64,000 bases of DNA from Leeuwenhoekiella polynyae. Lineage in GTDB: Bacteria; Bacteroidota; Bacteroidia; Flavobacteriales; Flavobacteriaceae. Every line of letters starts with the position of its first letter. Positions within the stretch are counted from its first letter, which is position 1. The stretch lies in NCBI RefSeq assembly GCF_042683665.1, contig NZ_JBHUOO010000008.1. One strand, written 5' to 3'. Shown here in pieces: positions 42,854-50,829 of this stretch. The notes beneath the pieces are model-generated. The model did not search any database. It saw nothing but the letters and a program-made list of their open reading frames with translations, and was not told the DNA's origin. A program made the position numbers and the translations under genes.

Positions 42854-45070
42854 CTAAAATCGTACAGTCGCTCCTACTAAAAAGTTGATTTTAGCCTGCG
42901 GATAATACCCGGCACCTTCAAGGGTAGTAACGGTTCCCGGATTTGTAAAATCATCATCATAAGTGAAAAAATATCCATTAGACACATATTCTTCGCTGAA
43001 GATATTATTAACCAAAGCCGTTAATGTAATCGACTTAGCAAAGCCGATTCCTTCTAAATCATACTGAAAGTTTAAATCATTTATAAAATAAGCTTCAAGC
43101 TTAGAACTTGCGGCATCTATATTACCCAGATATTGCTCACCAACATACTTAGATAATAGCGAAAAACGCAACTTCTGAATCGGGAAAAAATCAATTCGAT
43201 TACCGGCAACAATGTTAGGAGAAAACGAAATATTGGTATTTCCCAGATTCTGCAAGACACCGTCTCTTTGAAAGAAAAAATCTCGGTTTTTATTAGTACT
43301 TAAAGCCACGTTTGGTGAAATCGCAACCTGACTTCCTAACTGGAAACCGGCTTCTACTTCTACACCCAGACGGTAACTAGAACCGCTATTTTGGCGTATC
43401 GCCGCACCCACATCATCTATCGCTCCGGTAAGCACCAACTGATCCCGGTAATCCATATAATACACATTAGCATAAATACGCGAACGATCTTTAGTAAAAC
43501 GATATCCCAGTTCAAAATCGTTTAAAGTCTCTGGTACGGGATTTCCATTTTCAAAATCAGTACGGTTAGGTTCGCGGTTTGCTCTGGCATAAGAAGCATA
43601 TACTTTACTCGATTCATCAACGGTAAATGTCACACCCGCTTTAGGGTTGAAAAACGAGTAATCTTTATCGATTCTAAAAGGGGTAGTATCATCCGCCAAG
43701 CCGTCTGTTTTATAGGTGATAAAACGTCCCTGCAAGTCTCCAAAAATACTCCAAGTGTCATCGATTCTCCAGGTTGCTTTAGCAAATGTTGTAAACTCAT
43801 TTTTATCTGCTGTACCATTATAGTACCGATAACCAGCCTCTTCTGTTTGTGAGAAATAACGTGCCCAGGTGATCTCACCATAATGATCACCGGTATAAAT
43901 ACTACCAAAAACTCCTGCATCAAAATCAATGTTTTTATCAGAGTAATTGGTGGTCAAATTCGCAACATAGTAGCGATTATCTAGCCAGCGACGGCGTATC
44001 AAATCTGTATCTGCTTGCAACTCTCCATCAATTTCATAAGGCTCCCAGCCTATGAAATCAAAAGTAGCATCATTAGAAAAATTCACATTGGCATAATACC
44101 AAGAGTCTACATACTCTTCAAAAAAGCCGCGACCCATTGTATAGTTTAATGCAAGGTTAGTAGACCAGCCCCCACCATATTTTTGATTCCATAATAACTG
44201 CACGTGGTCTTGCTTATAATTGTCTACCTGATTCTCATAAAAACCTTCTAAATTTCCAGCATCATCATATTGAAAACCTATAGGGTTATAGGTGCGGTTG
44301 GTTTCTAAAGTCTGTTTATCGATACCATTCCAAGATTGATACGTAATCTCGTGACCTCCAAAAACAATTGCTTTAAGCAGTGTGTTTTCATTACGATATT
44401 CTCCTTGTAAAAAATAAGATTTCAAGTCAGAACTCGCCCGGTCTACATAACCATCAGATTTTATGGTCGAAAGCCTTCCGGAAAAACTAAAGTGATCGCT
44501 AATCAATCCGGTACCAAATTTCACATTCGCTCTGCGGGTATTAAAAGATCCGCCTGAAGCGCTAACCTGAGCATAAGCTTTATCTTCTGCCGCATCGGTA
44601 AGAATATTCAAACTTGCACCAAAAGCTCCGGCTCCGTTAGTAGAAGTCCCTACCCCACGTTGCAACTGCACACTTTGTATAGAACTGCTAAAATCTTGCA
44701 GGTTTACAAAAAAACTACCCAGACTTTCTGTATCATTATAGGGGATCCCGTTAATGGTCACGTTAATCCCTTGATTCCCTGTTCCGCGGACACGAAAACC
44801 CGTGTACCCCACTCCTGCTCCTGCGTCTGATGTAGTTACAACGCTAGGCAGATAATTGAGTAAAATGGGTAAATCCTGACCCAGATTACGCTCGTTAATT
44901 TCCTCTTTAGAAAGATTGCTGTAGGTGATGGGTGAATCTGCATCTACCCGGATTGATTTTACAAGTACCTCATCGAGTTTGTTTACAGATGTGGTGTCTT
45001 GCGGTGTTTGTTGTGCGAGTGCGCCAAAAGTTGTCAAACTGGCAGCACAGGCGAATAAAAGTGATTTCAT
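42854..45070 (-). CDS. TonB-dependent receptor, probable thiamine-compound transporter
   Basis: 738 residues. Signal peptide (1-19, ending ALAQ), a plug domain with a TonB-box-like segment (LDEVLVKSIRV) and RGVGTSTNGAGAFGASLNI, and a 22-strand-type barrel ending in the aromatic F of GATVRF. It imports a scarce nutrient through the outer membrane with TonB energy. A TPP riboswitch in its leader indicates that the ligand is thiamine or a thiamine precursor. A link between thiamine-regulated receptors and this riboswitch is established for Bacteroidetes. No CarboxypepD-like extension. Confidence 0.92.
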   Translation of the reverse strand: MKSLLFACAASLTTFGALAQQTPQDTTSVNKLDEVLVKSIRVDADSPITYSNLSKEEINERNLGQDLPILLNYLPSVVTTSDAGAGVGYTGFRVRGTGNQGINVTINGIPYNDTESLGSFFVNLQDFSSSIQSVQLQRGVGTSTNGAGAFGASLNILTDAAEDKAYAQVSASGGSFNTRRANVKFGTGLISDHFSFSGRLSTIKSDGYVDRASSDLKSYFLQGEYRNENTLLKAIVFGGHEITYQSWNGIDKQTLETNRTYNPIGFQYDDAGNLEGFYENQVDNYKQDHVQLLWNQKYGGGWSTNLALNYTMGRGFFEEYVDSWYYANVNFSNDATFDFIGWEPYEIDGELQADTDLIRRRWLDNRYYVANLTTNYSDKNIDFDAGVFGSIYTGDHYGEITWARYFSQTEEAGYRYYNGTADKNEFTTFAKATWRIDDTWSIFGDLQGRFITYKTDGLADDTTPFRIDKDYSFFNPKAGVTFTVDESSKVYASYARANREPNRTDFENGNPVPETLNDFELGYRFTKDRSRIYANVYYMDYRDQLVLTGAIDDVGAAIRQNSGSSYRLGVEVEAGFQLGSQVAISPNVALSTNKNRDFFFQRDGVLQNLGNTNISFSPNIVAGNRIDFFPIQKLRFSLLSKYVGEQYLGNIDAASSKLEAYFINDLNFQYDLEGIGFAKSITLTALVNNIFSEEYVSNGYFFTYDDDFTNPGTVTTLEGAGYYPQAKINFLVGATVRF

Positions 45071-45090
45071 TCGTAAAAATTTTTACGAAT
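45069..45090 (-). promoter_or_regulatory. Perfect 22-bp palindrome at the TonB receptor start codon
   Basis: ATTCGTAAAAA and TTTTTACGAAT are exact complements. In the mRNA the 3' arm includes the first two bases of the AUG (45070-45068), so folding could hide the start. Possible expression platform of the upstream riboswitch or an operator. Confidence 0.45.
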
Positions 45091-45174
45091 AAAAGGGGCG
45101 ATTATTCCGTGTTACTATTAGTTAATAAAATGCAATGTTGCTTAAAAACAACCCGGTCCTCACAGGTATTTTAA

Positions 45175-45265
45175 GCGATTCCCTTGGCGGCATTATCCGC
45201 CCAGGTTCATTGGGTATGATCTCAGCTCGCTTTCTGAATAAACAGAAGTTTAAGCACCCCTTTGA
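45175..45265 (-). promoter_or_regulatory. TPP (THI-box) riboswitch
   Basis: The minus strand contains the conserved aptamer elements in order: GGGGTGC, CTGAGA, ATACCC, TGAACCTG, then GGATAATGCC and AAGGGA. This is the thiamine-pyrophosphate riboswitch consensus. It begins about 10 nt after a -7 promoter motif and about 105 nt before the receptor start codon. Confidence 0.93.
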
Positions 45266-45275
45266 GATTAGGCGG

Positions 45276-45283
45276 CAAATGTA
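45276..45283 (-). promoter_or_regulatory. -7 promoter element of the riboswitch transcript
   Basis: The minus strand reads TACATTTG (TAnnTTTG) immediately upstream of the THI box, so transcription starts at the 5' edge of the aptamer. Confidence 0.6.
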
Positions 45284-45351
45284 ATGCAATATTTCTGCTT
45301 TTATAAAAAAATTAAGGTGTTTTATTTTAGGGTGGCTTAATTTTAGAACCT

Positions 45352-47757
45352 ATGAAAAATACCAAACGCTCTATAACACTTAAGGTTTTGACAGGCTATC
45401 TGCTAATAGGTTTGCTTATCTTTTTTGCGATTTGGTTTATTTATCCGCAGATTAAAACCTTTCTATATCCTCCTAAAAAAGAACAAGCCACTAATCAAAA
45501 GCTCACCTTTACCAGCAATGCGCTGAGCTATCTTTATGAAGCTGAGACGATAGGTAGAACAGCGATGGCGACGGGTTCTCAGAATCAATTTGGCAAATAT
45601 GAAGTTCTCGTTGATAGTATCACCATTCAGCTAGATTCTTTACAAGGTATAACAGAAACCAAAGAACAAAATGAGCAATTAGACAGTATCAAAATGTTGT
45701 TGTCAAACAAGACCAGTAACATCCGCTCAATGGTGCGCTTACGCGAAGAGCAATACTCCCGTAATTATTATGATGAAGCGCTTTCTGAACTCATAAAAGA
45801 AGATATTTACTTTGAAGATTATGCTAATGATCCCCGCTTAGATTCTGTAGATGCCTATACAAAAAAAGTGATTGTTGATATGATGGAATACATCAGAAAA
45901 GACAATACAGATAAGGATCAGAATATGGCTTCAATGGCACAAACTGTACGCAAGACTCTGGCAAAAATAGAAACCCGAAAGAAAGAACTCGAAATCAACA
46001 TCATAAACCGTGAAAATACGCTACTTGCCAACGACCGTGACATCAACCTTAAGATCAGAAATCTTCTGAGTACGCTTGAACGTGAAGGAACGATGACAGC
46101 GAGGCAGCGCGAAGCTCTACTCAATAGCCGTATTGAAGAAATCTCTAATACCTTAAAAATTATAGGTGGCATCAGTATTATTCTTGCTTTAGGCTTTGTC
46201 ATAATGATTTTTAAAGATGCGTCCCGCAGCCAGCAATACAGTACTGAACTTGAAAAAAGTAACGCCGTTGCGCAATCCCTATTAAAGAGTAGAGAACAAT
46301 TAATGGCGACAGTGACACATGATATGCGCTCTCCCCTCAATACGGTTTTAGGCTTTACAGAATTGCTTAAAAAGACACCTGTTGATGCTAAACAATTACG
46401 GTATTTAGATACTGTTCAAAAATCTGGGGATTATATTTTAAAACTGGTTAACGATTTACTTGATTTTGCAAAGCTGGAAGCCGGTAAGATCACTATTGAA
46501 AAAATACCGTTTAACCCTAAAAAATTGATTGAAGATGTCGTTGCAGTAAGTTTACCACAACCTATAAAATCTGGCGTTGAAATTAGCACTGAGATTTCTG
46601 AAGAGGCAAATCAAATCTTTCTAAGCGATCCTTTTCGCATCAAACAAATACTCGCCAACCTCATCACTAACGCTTATAAATTCACTGAAAGTGGAAGCAT
46701 CAACATTACTGCACAAATTGTAAAAAGCAGTCTGAAATTTGAAGTAATTGATACCGGCCAGGGGATTCCTAAAGAAAAACAGCAACTCATTTTTAAAGAA
46801 TTTTCACAGGCAGAAGAAACCACACAGCGCAAATTTGGCGGTTTTGGTCTTGGCCTTTCCATATCAAAAAAGTTAACTAAACTACTTAAAGGGAAATTAT
46901 CTTTAAATAGTACTCCAGGCAAAGGAAGTACATTTACCGTTTCTATTCCTGTTGAAAAAACAGAACAGCAAGAGTCTGTTAAATCCGTTTCAATTTCAAA
47001 TAAAAATCTAAATTCAATTGAACGTATTCTAATCGTTGATGACGAACCAGTACAAATCAAACTTACTCAAGCTACTCTAGCTCCTTATGACTTAGAGACA
47101 GATACTGCAAACAATGGAGCAGAGGCTTTAAAACTGCTTAAAACAAAAAAATACGACCTCATCCTTTCAGACATACAAATGCCTGTTATGGATGGAATTG
47201 CCCTAATTAAAGAACTTAAATCAACAATTGAAACCGCTCAAATACCTGTAATTGCTCTGAGTGGAAACGGGACGCTCAAACAAGCAGATTACAAACATTT
47301 TGGCTTCGCCGAAAACTTAAAAAAGCCATACAAACCAGATGAACTGGTTCAAGCTATCAGCACGATAAGTGCTTTAGAAAAAAAGAAAATTGAATCCAAT
47401 CCAATTGTCTTAAAATCTAACTCTGATTTATTCAGTATTGAACAATTGAAAGAATTTGTAGGTGACGATAATGAAGCTTTAAAGAGTATTCTTACTGTGT
47501 TTTGTGAGAGCACTGAAGAAAGTTTAGAGAGCTTAAACGCACAAACTATAGACATCAAATCTATTAATGACACTGCACATAAAATGCTTCCGATGATGCG
47601 ACAGCTTGAAGCTTCAGGGATTGTCGCTATTCTTGAAAAATTAGAAAAACCCACACTTCAAAAGATTCCGAAGGCAGAGATACAATCAGCTATATTAAGC
47701 GTTAAGGAAAAATCTAAAACCTTGGTAGATTTGCTAAGACAAACTCTTACAACTTAA
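45352..47757 (+). CDS. Hybrid sensor histidine kinase/response regulator with Hpt domain
   Basis: 801 residues. TM1 (about 10-30), a large helical sensor domain (about 35-265), TM2 (about 272-289), HisKA with H323 (TVTHDMRSPLNTVLGF), HATPase (N-box ANLITNAYKFTESG, G1 DTGQGIP, G2 GFGLGLSI), a receiver with phospho-acceptor D607 (LILSDIQMPVMDG), and a C-terminal Hpt-like four-helix region with H743 (NDTAHKMLPMM). It can support an internal His-Asp-His relay. The convergent NtrC-type gene overlaps its stop by 11 nt and is the likely output partner. Confidence 0.93.
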   Translation: MKNTKRSITLKVLTGYLLIGLLIFFAIWFIYPQIKTFLYPPKKEQATNQKLTFTSNALSYLYEAETIGRTAMATGSQNQFGKYEVLVDSITIQLDSLQGITETKEQNEQLDSIKMLLSNKTSNIRSMVRLREEQYSRNYYDEALSELIKEDIYFEDYANDPRLDSVDAYTKKVIVDMMEYIRKDNTDKDQNMASMAQTVRKTLAKIETRKKELEINIINRENTLLANDRDINLKIRNLLSTLEREGTMTARQREALLNSRIEEISNTLKIIGGISIILALGFVIMIFKDASRSQQYSTELEKSNAVAQSLLKSREQLMATVTHDMRSPLNTVLGFTELLKKTPVDAKQLRYLDTVQKSGDYILKLVNDLLDFAKLEAGKITIEKIPFNPKKLIEDVVAVSLPQPIKSGVEISTEISEEANQIFLSDPFRIKQILANLITNAYKFTESGSINITAQIVKSSLKFEVIDTGQGIPKEKQQLIFKEFSQAEETTQRKFGGFGLGLSISKKLTKLLKGKLSLNSTPGKGSTFTVSIPVEKTEQQESVKSVSISNKNLNSIERILIVDDEPVQIKLTQATLAPYDLETDTANNGAEALKLLKTKKYDLILSDIQMPVMDGIALIKELKSTIETAQIPVIALSGNGTLKQADYKHFGFAENLKKPYKPDELVQAISTISALEKKKIESNPIVLKSNSDLFSIEQLKEFVGDDNEALKSILTVFCESTEESLESLNAQTIDIKSINDTAHKMLPMMRQLEASGIVAILEKLEKPTLQKIPKAEIQSAILSVKEKSKTLVDLLRQTLTT

Positions 47758-49111
47758 TATTGTAGTGCTTGAGTTTATTGTAAAGTGTTTTGCGATCAAT
47801 ATGAAGAAGTCTTGCAGCTTTGCTTTTATTACCCCCGGTTTTTTCCAATGCATCTAAAATAAGCTCCTGCTCATTTTTAGAATTAAAGAGTGCAAACGGC
47901 TCATCTTTTATGCTTTCTTTTGAAAGCATTATTTCGCGAGGCAAGAGTTTTAGAGGAATAATAGCATCTTGCGTTAATAAAACAGAGCGCTTTACGATAT
48001 TCTTCAGTTCTCTCAAATTCCCCGGCCAGTCATATCTTTTTAAAGCCTCTATAGCTTCATCACTAAAACCGGTCACCTCTTTCTCAAGTTCTGCATTGGC
48101 TTGATCCAAGAAAACATTTACAAAAAGCATCAAATCTTCCTGACGATCACTCAGGCGTGGCATTTCGATTGAAAATTCATTCAATCTGTGATACAGATCT
48201 TCTCTGAATTCATTCTCTTTTATAGCTTCCTCCAGATCTTCATTGGTAGCAGCAACCACACGTATATCAACCGGGATTTCCTTGTTACTACCCACCGGTT
48301 TTACTTTTCGCTCCTGTAAAGCTCTAAGCAGCTGCACCTGCAACTCGTAAGATAGATTTCCTATTTCATCTAAAAAAAGTGTACCTCCATTAGCTGCTTC
48401 AAAATGCCCCACTTTGTCTGTAACTGCTCCTGTAAAAGAACCTTTAATATGACCAAAGAATTCGCTACTTGCTAGTTCTTTAGGTATTGCACCGCAATCA
48501 ACAGCTATAAATGGCTGATCGCTACGTTTGCTTTTATCGTGAATACTTTTTGCAACATATTCTTTACCAGTACCGCTATCGCCAATTATCAAAATAGACA
48601 TCGTAGTAGGTGCTACAAGGTCTACATATTGATTGAGTTTTGCTGCGGCATCACTTACCCCTTTTATAAAGTTAGCACTTGTTGCAGATGCAACTTCCCC
48701 ATTTTTCTTTTTTGGATTTTGTTTTGGCTCAGAAGTGCTTTGTGAATTTTCCTGAATATTGAGGGCTTTATCTATAATCTTCAAGAGTTCATCAGGACGT
48801 ACCGGTTTTGAAATATAATCAAAAGCGCCGGCCTTCATAGCTTCTACAGCTTTATTAATTTCGGCATAACCGGTCATTAATATCGCCGGGATAGCTGAAT
48901 ACTTCTCTTTAATGAAATTCAAAATACTAAGTCCGTCATCATCTGGCAAACGAACATCTGTAATCACCAGATCTGTCGCTCCTTCATCTAATATTTTGTA
49001 AGCTTCACCAGCTGTAAACGCACTTTTAACTTCAAAGCCTTTTTTACCGAGAAAGGTCTCAAGCATTTTACAAAAGGCAACATCATCTTCTATAAGGAGT
49101 ATTTTAGACAA
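47747..49111 (-). CDS. Sigma-54-dependent NtrC-type response regulator
   Basis: 454 residues from a TTG at 49111 (SKILLIEDD follows). The open frame continues to an ATG at 49210, but those 33 residues come from a dispersed repeat and are rejected. Domains in order: receiver (acidic EDD near the N-terminus, phospho-Asp in LVITDVRLPDDDG), AAA+ sigma-54 interaction domain (GDSGTGKEYVAKSIH Walker A, KGSFTGAVTDKVG GAFTGA loop, LFLDEIG Walker B), and Fis-type HTH (GGNKSKAARLLHIDRKTLY). It activates sigma-54 promoters elsewhere. Likely partner of the convergent hybrid kinase. Confidence 0.92.
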   Translation of the reverse strand: MSKILLIEDDVAFCKMLETFLGKKGFEVKSAFTAGEAYKILDEGATDLVITDVRLPDDDGLSILNFIKEKYSAIPAILMTGYAEINKAVEAMKAGAFDYISKPVRPDELLKIIDKALNIQENSQSTSEPKQNPKKKNGEVASATSANFIKGVSDAAAKLNQYVDLVAPTTMSILIIGDSGTGKEYVAKSIHDKSKRSDQPFIAVDCGAIPKELASSEFFGHIKGSFTGAVTDKVGHFEAANGGTLFLDEIGNLSYELQVQLLRALQERKVKPVGSNKEIPVDIRVVAATNEDLEEAIKENEFREDLYHRLNEFSIEMPRLSDRQEDLMLFVNVFLDQANAELEKEVTGFSDEAIEALKRYDWPGNLRELKNIVKRSVLLTQDAIIPLKLLPREIMLSKESIKDEPFALFNSKNEQELILDALEKTGGNKSKAARLLHIDRKTLYNKLKHYNIKL

Positions 49112-49164
49112 GGTAGATAGTTTTAGTAAGTCACCTTGGGCAAGCCCAAAATGTATTAAAAAGA

Positions 49165-49218
49165 AACAGCTTTTGACTTCAAGGCAAGCCTTGGAGTATC
49201 TCAATCTCAATTATTATG
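49165..49218 (+). repeat. Dispersed palindromic repeat, copy E
   Basis: AACAGCTTTTGACTTC (shared with 6416), AAGGC-AA-GCCTT, GGAGTAT and the degenerate CTCAATTATTATG. It links the GGCAAGCC part of the 46-bp repeat with the CTCGATTA palindrome part, suggesting one modular family. Confidence 0.55.
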
Positions 49219-49329
49219 TTAAAAGTACAAATACCATTAACTGCGGTAACTAATAAAATCATAAAAAACGTTAAGAAAATATCTTTCGATTCTTATGATC
49301 TAGACACTTGAATTTGAAAATAAACTACC

Positions 49330-49375
49330 TCGCGGCAAGTCTCGGCGTTTTAAACCCATTAGCGGTGCCAATAAA
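49330..49375 (+). repeat. 46-bp dispersed repeat, copy 2
   Basis: TCGCGGCAAGTCTCGGCGTT ... TGCCAATAAA, same length as 30655-30700 with six differences. Confidence 0.75.
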
Positions 49376-49380
49376 ACATA

Positions 49381-49410
49381 AAAAAGCCCCGATTCTCATC
49401 GGGGCTCAAT
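49381..49410 (-). terminator. Terminator of the small periplasmic protein genes
   Basis: The minus strand reads AGCCCCGAT-GAGA-ATCGGGGCTTTTTT: a 9-bp GC-rich stem plus T tract downstream of the 49464 gene. Confidence 0.85.
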
Positions 49411-49463
49411 CTTGAATTTTTAACCATTCTATTTATTAAAAATTCAAATTAGGGAAACCTAAC

Positions 49464-49790
49464 CTACTCTTTTGGTTCGATCCATTCACCTGCAGCATTT
49501 ATATATGCAGTTTCTGGCTCGGCCCCTTCTGTTGCTAATGTTAATTTAAAAGTTTTATTTTCTGAGTCAACCCAGGCTTCAGTTACATCAGCTCCAGTTT
49601 TATCCTCTTCAACTGCTTTAGTCACAGTTACAGGTAAATCTGAAACTTCAATTTTAGTGTATCCATCTACCGGAGCTTGTAATTCTGTAGTAGCTTGCGC
49701 TACATCTCCTGTGGTTTCTTGAGCTGTTACTCCTTCTGCTGCAAAAAGCATTGTTGCTGCTGCAGCTACGGTCATTACTAGATTTTTCAT
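49464..49790 (-). CDS. Small secreted protein, tandem paralogue 2
   Basis: 108 residues from the ATG at 49790 (an ATG 21 nt upstream is rejected because the shared signal peptide starts here). Signal peptide MKNLVMTVAAAATMLFA, cleaved near VTAQ. The mature part has LPVTVTKAVEEDKTGADVTEAW and the repeated-strand end FKLTLATEGAEPETAYINAAG, WIEP. The size and pattern resemble PepSY-like/DUF2874-type periplasmic proteins, but I cannot assign a family. Paralogue of the adjacent upstream gene. Confidence 0.75.
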   Translation of the reverse strand: MKNLVMTVAAAATMLFAAEGVTAQETTGDVAQATTELQAPVDGYTKIEVSDLPVTVTKAVEEDKTGADVTEAWVDSENKTFKLTLATEGAEPETAYINAAGEWIEPKE

Positions 49791-49856
49791 AATCCTATAT
49801 TTTGTGCACACACTGGTGCTTTGATTAAAATTGATTTATTAAAAGGGAGACTCTTG

Positions 49857-50183
49857 TTACTGAATCTTTACCCATTTACCTTCTTCATTGATGTAAGCCG
49901 TCTCTGCTTCTGCACCTTCTGCTTTCAACATCAATTTATAAACGCTCAATTCTTCATTGAAATACGCTTCTTCAACTGTAGAACCTGCTTTGTCAGTTGC
50001 TACTGCATTAGTAACTGTTTCTGGTAAAGCTGAAGTTTCAATTTTCTCAAAACCATCCTGTACAGGTGCTTGCACTTCAGTCTCAGTCATTGCTACTTCA
50101 GATTCTGTTTCTTGTGCTGTTATGTTTTCTGTAGCGAAAAGCATTGTTGCTGCTGCGGCTACGGTCATTACTAGATTTTTCAT
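49857..50183 (-). CDS. Small secreted protein, tandem paralogue 1
   Basis: 108 residues with the same signal peptide as its neighbour (MKNLVMTVAAAATMLFA), followed by an acidic Thr/Glu linker and a domain with LPETVTNAVATDKAGSTVEEAY, KLMLKAEGAEAETAYINEEG and a final WVK. PepSY-like in general layout; role unknown. The 5' ends of the two genes, including about 15 nt upstream, are nearly identical while the mature parts have diverged. Probably co-transcribed with the downstream paralogue (66-nt gap). Confidence 0.78.
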   Translation of the reverse strand: MKNLVMTVAAAATMLFATENITAQETESEVAMTETEVQAPVQDGFEKIETSALPETVTNAVATDKAGSTVEEAYFNEELSVYKLMLKAEGAEAETAYINEEGKWVKIQ

Positions 50184-50367
50184 AATTCTATATTTTCTTG
50201 TTTATTGTTATTTTATTTGAGCTGTTTCAGTTACAAACTCATTTAACTATATAGCAAAACCGTACCATAGCAACTGCAGTACAGCTCAGCCCCATTAAGT
50301 AGCTGATTATGGGACAAATAAAGAAATGTGATAAAAAAGGCTTTGTGTAGAAGAAGAGTATATTCCA

Positions 50368-50401
50368 CAAAAAAAGTGTAGAATTAATCTACACTTTTTA
50401 A
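50368..50401 (-). terminator. Terminator after arfB
   Basis: AAAAAAAGTGTAGA-ATTAA-TCTACACTTTTTA: a stem of at least 12 bp with A and T tracts, 27 nt downstream of the arfB stop on the minus strand. Confidence 0.85.
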
Positions 50402-50427
50402 TAAATACCCTAAAATATTTGGAATAC

Positions 50428-50829
50428 TTAAAAAGAAGGCGGTTTTCGATTGGCTTTCTTTTCTGCATTTTTCTTTTTAGAATCAAGCCTGCGTCTTTTT
50501 GAAGCTAAAGTAGGTTTTGTCTTTTTTCGTTTTTTAGGTTTAATAAGTGCCTTCTCTAGCAAGCGCATTAAATTTTTAAAAACCTCTTGTTTGTTTTTAT
50601 GCTGGCTGCGGCTTTGATCATAAGATAAAACCAATTGATTTTCTGATGTGAATTTTGAAGACAGTCGTTTTTTAAGACGCTCTGTCTGATCCTCATCAAA
50701 CACAATAGAAGCATCAAGATCCCAATGCAGCATGACTTTAGTAGAAGTCTTATTTACATGCTGACCTCCGGGACCACTGCTGCGCACTGCCTTAAAATTA
50801 CATTCTGTATACAGCAGGTTTTTATCCAT
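50428..50829 (-). CDS. arfB: Alternative ribosome-rescue factor ArfB (peptidyl-tRNA hydrolase)
   Basis: 133 residues. Contains the class I release-factor GGQ motif at 21-23 (RSSGPGGQHVNKTSTKV) but no codon-recognition domain, and has the Lys/Arg-rich C-terminal tail (about 95-133) that enters the empty mRNA channel. It hydrolyses peptidyl-tRNA on stalled ribosomes. Its ATG overlaps the last base of the upstream DUF4301 gene, the last link of the minus-strand operon from 54886. Confidence 0.92.
   Translation of the reverse strand: MDKNLLYTECNFKAVRSSGPGGQHVNKTSTKVMLHWDLDASIVFDEDQTERLKKRLSSKFTSENQLVLSYDQSRSQHKNKQEVFKNLMRLLEKALIKPKKRKKTKPTLASKRRRLDSKKKNAEKKANRKPPSF

Larger units (their letters stand above)
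49112..49463. other. Repeat-containing intergenic region upstream of the NtrC-type gene
   Basis: 352 bases. It contains the small palindrome TTGGGC-AA-GCCCAA (about 49135-49148), repeat copy E (49165-49218), the second 46-bp repeat (49330-49375) and a terminator (49381-49410). No coding sequence is supported. Confidence 0.55.
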
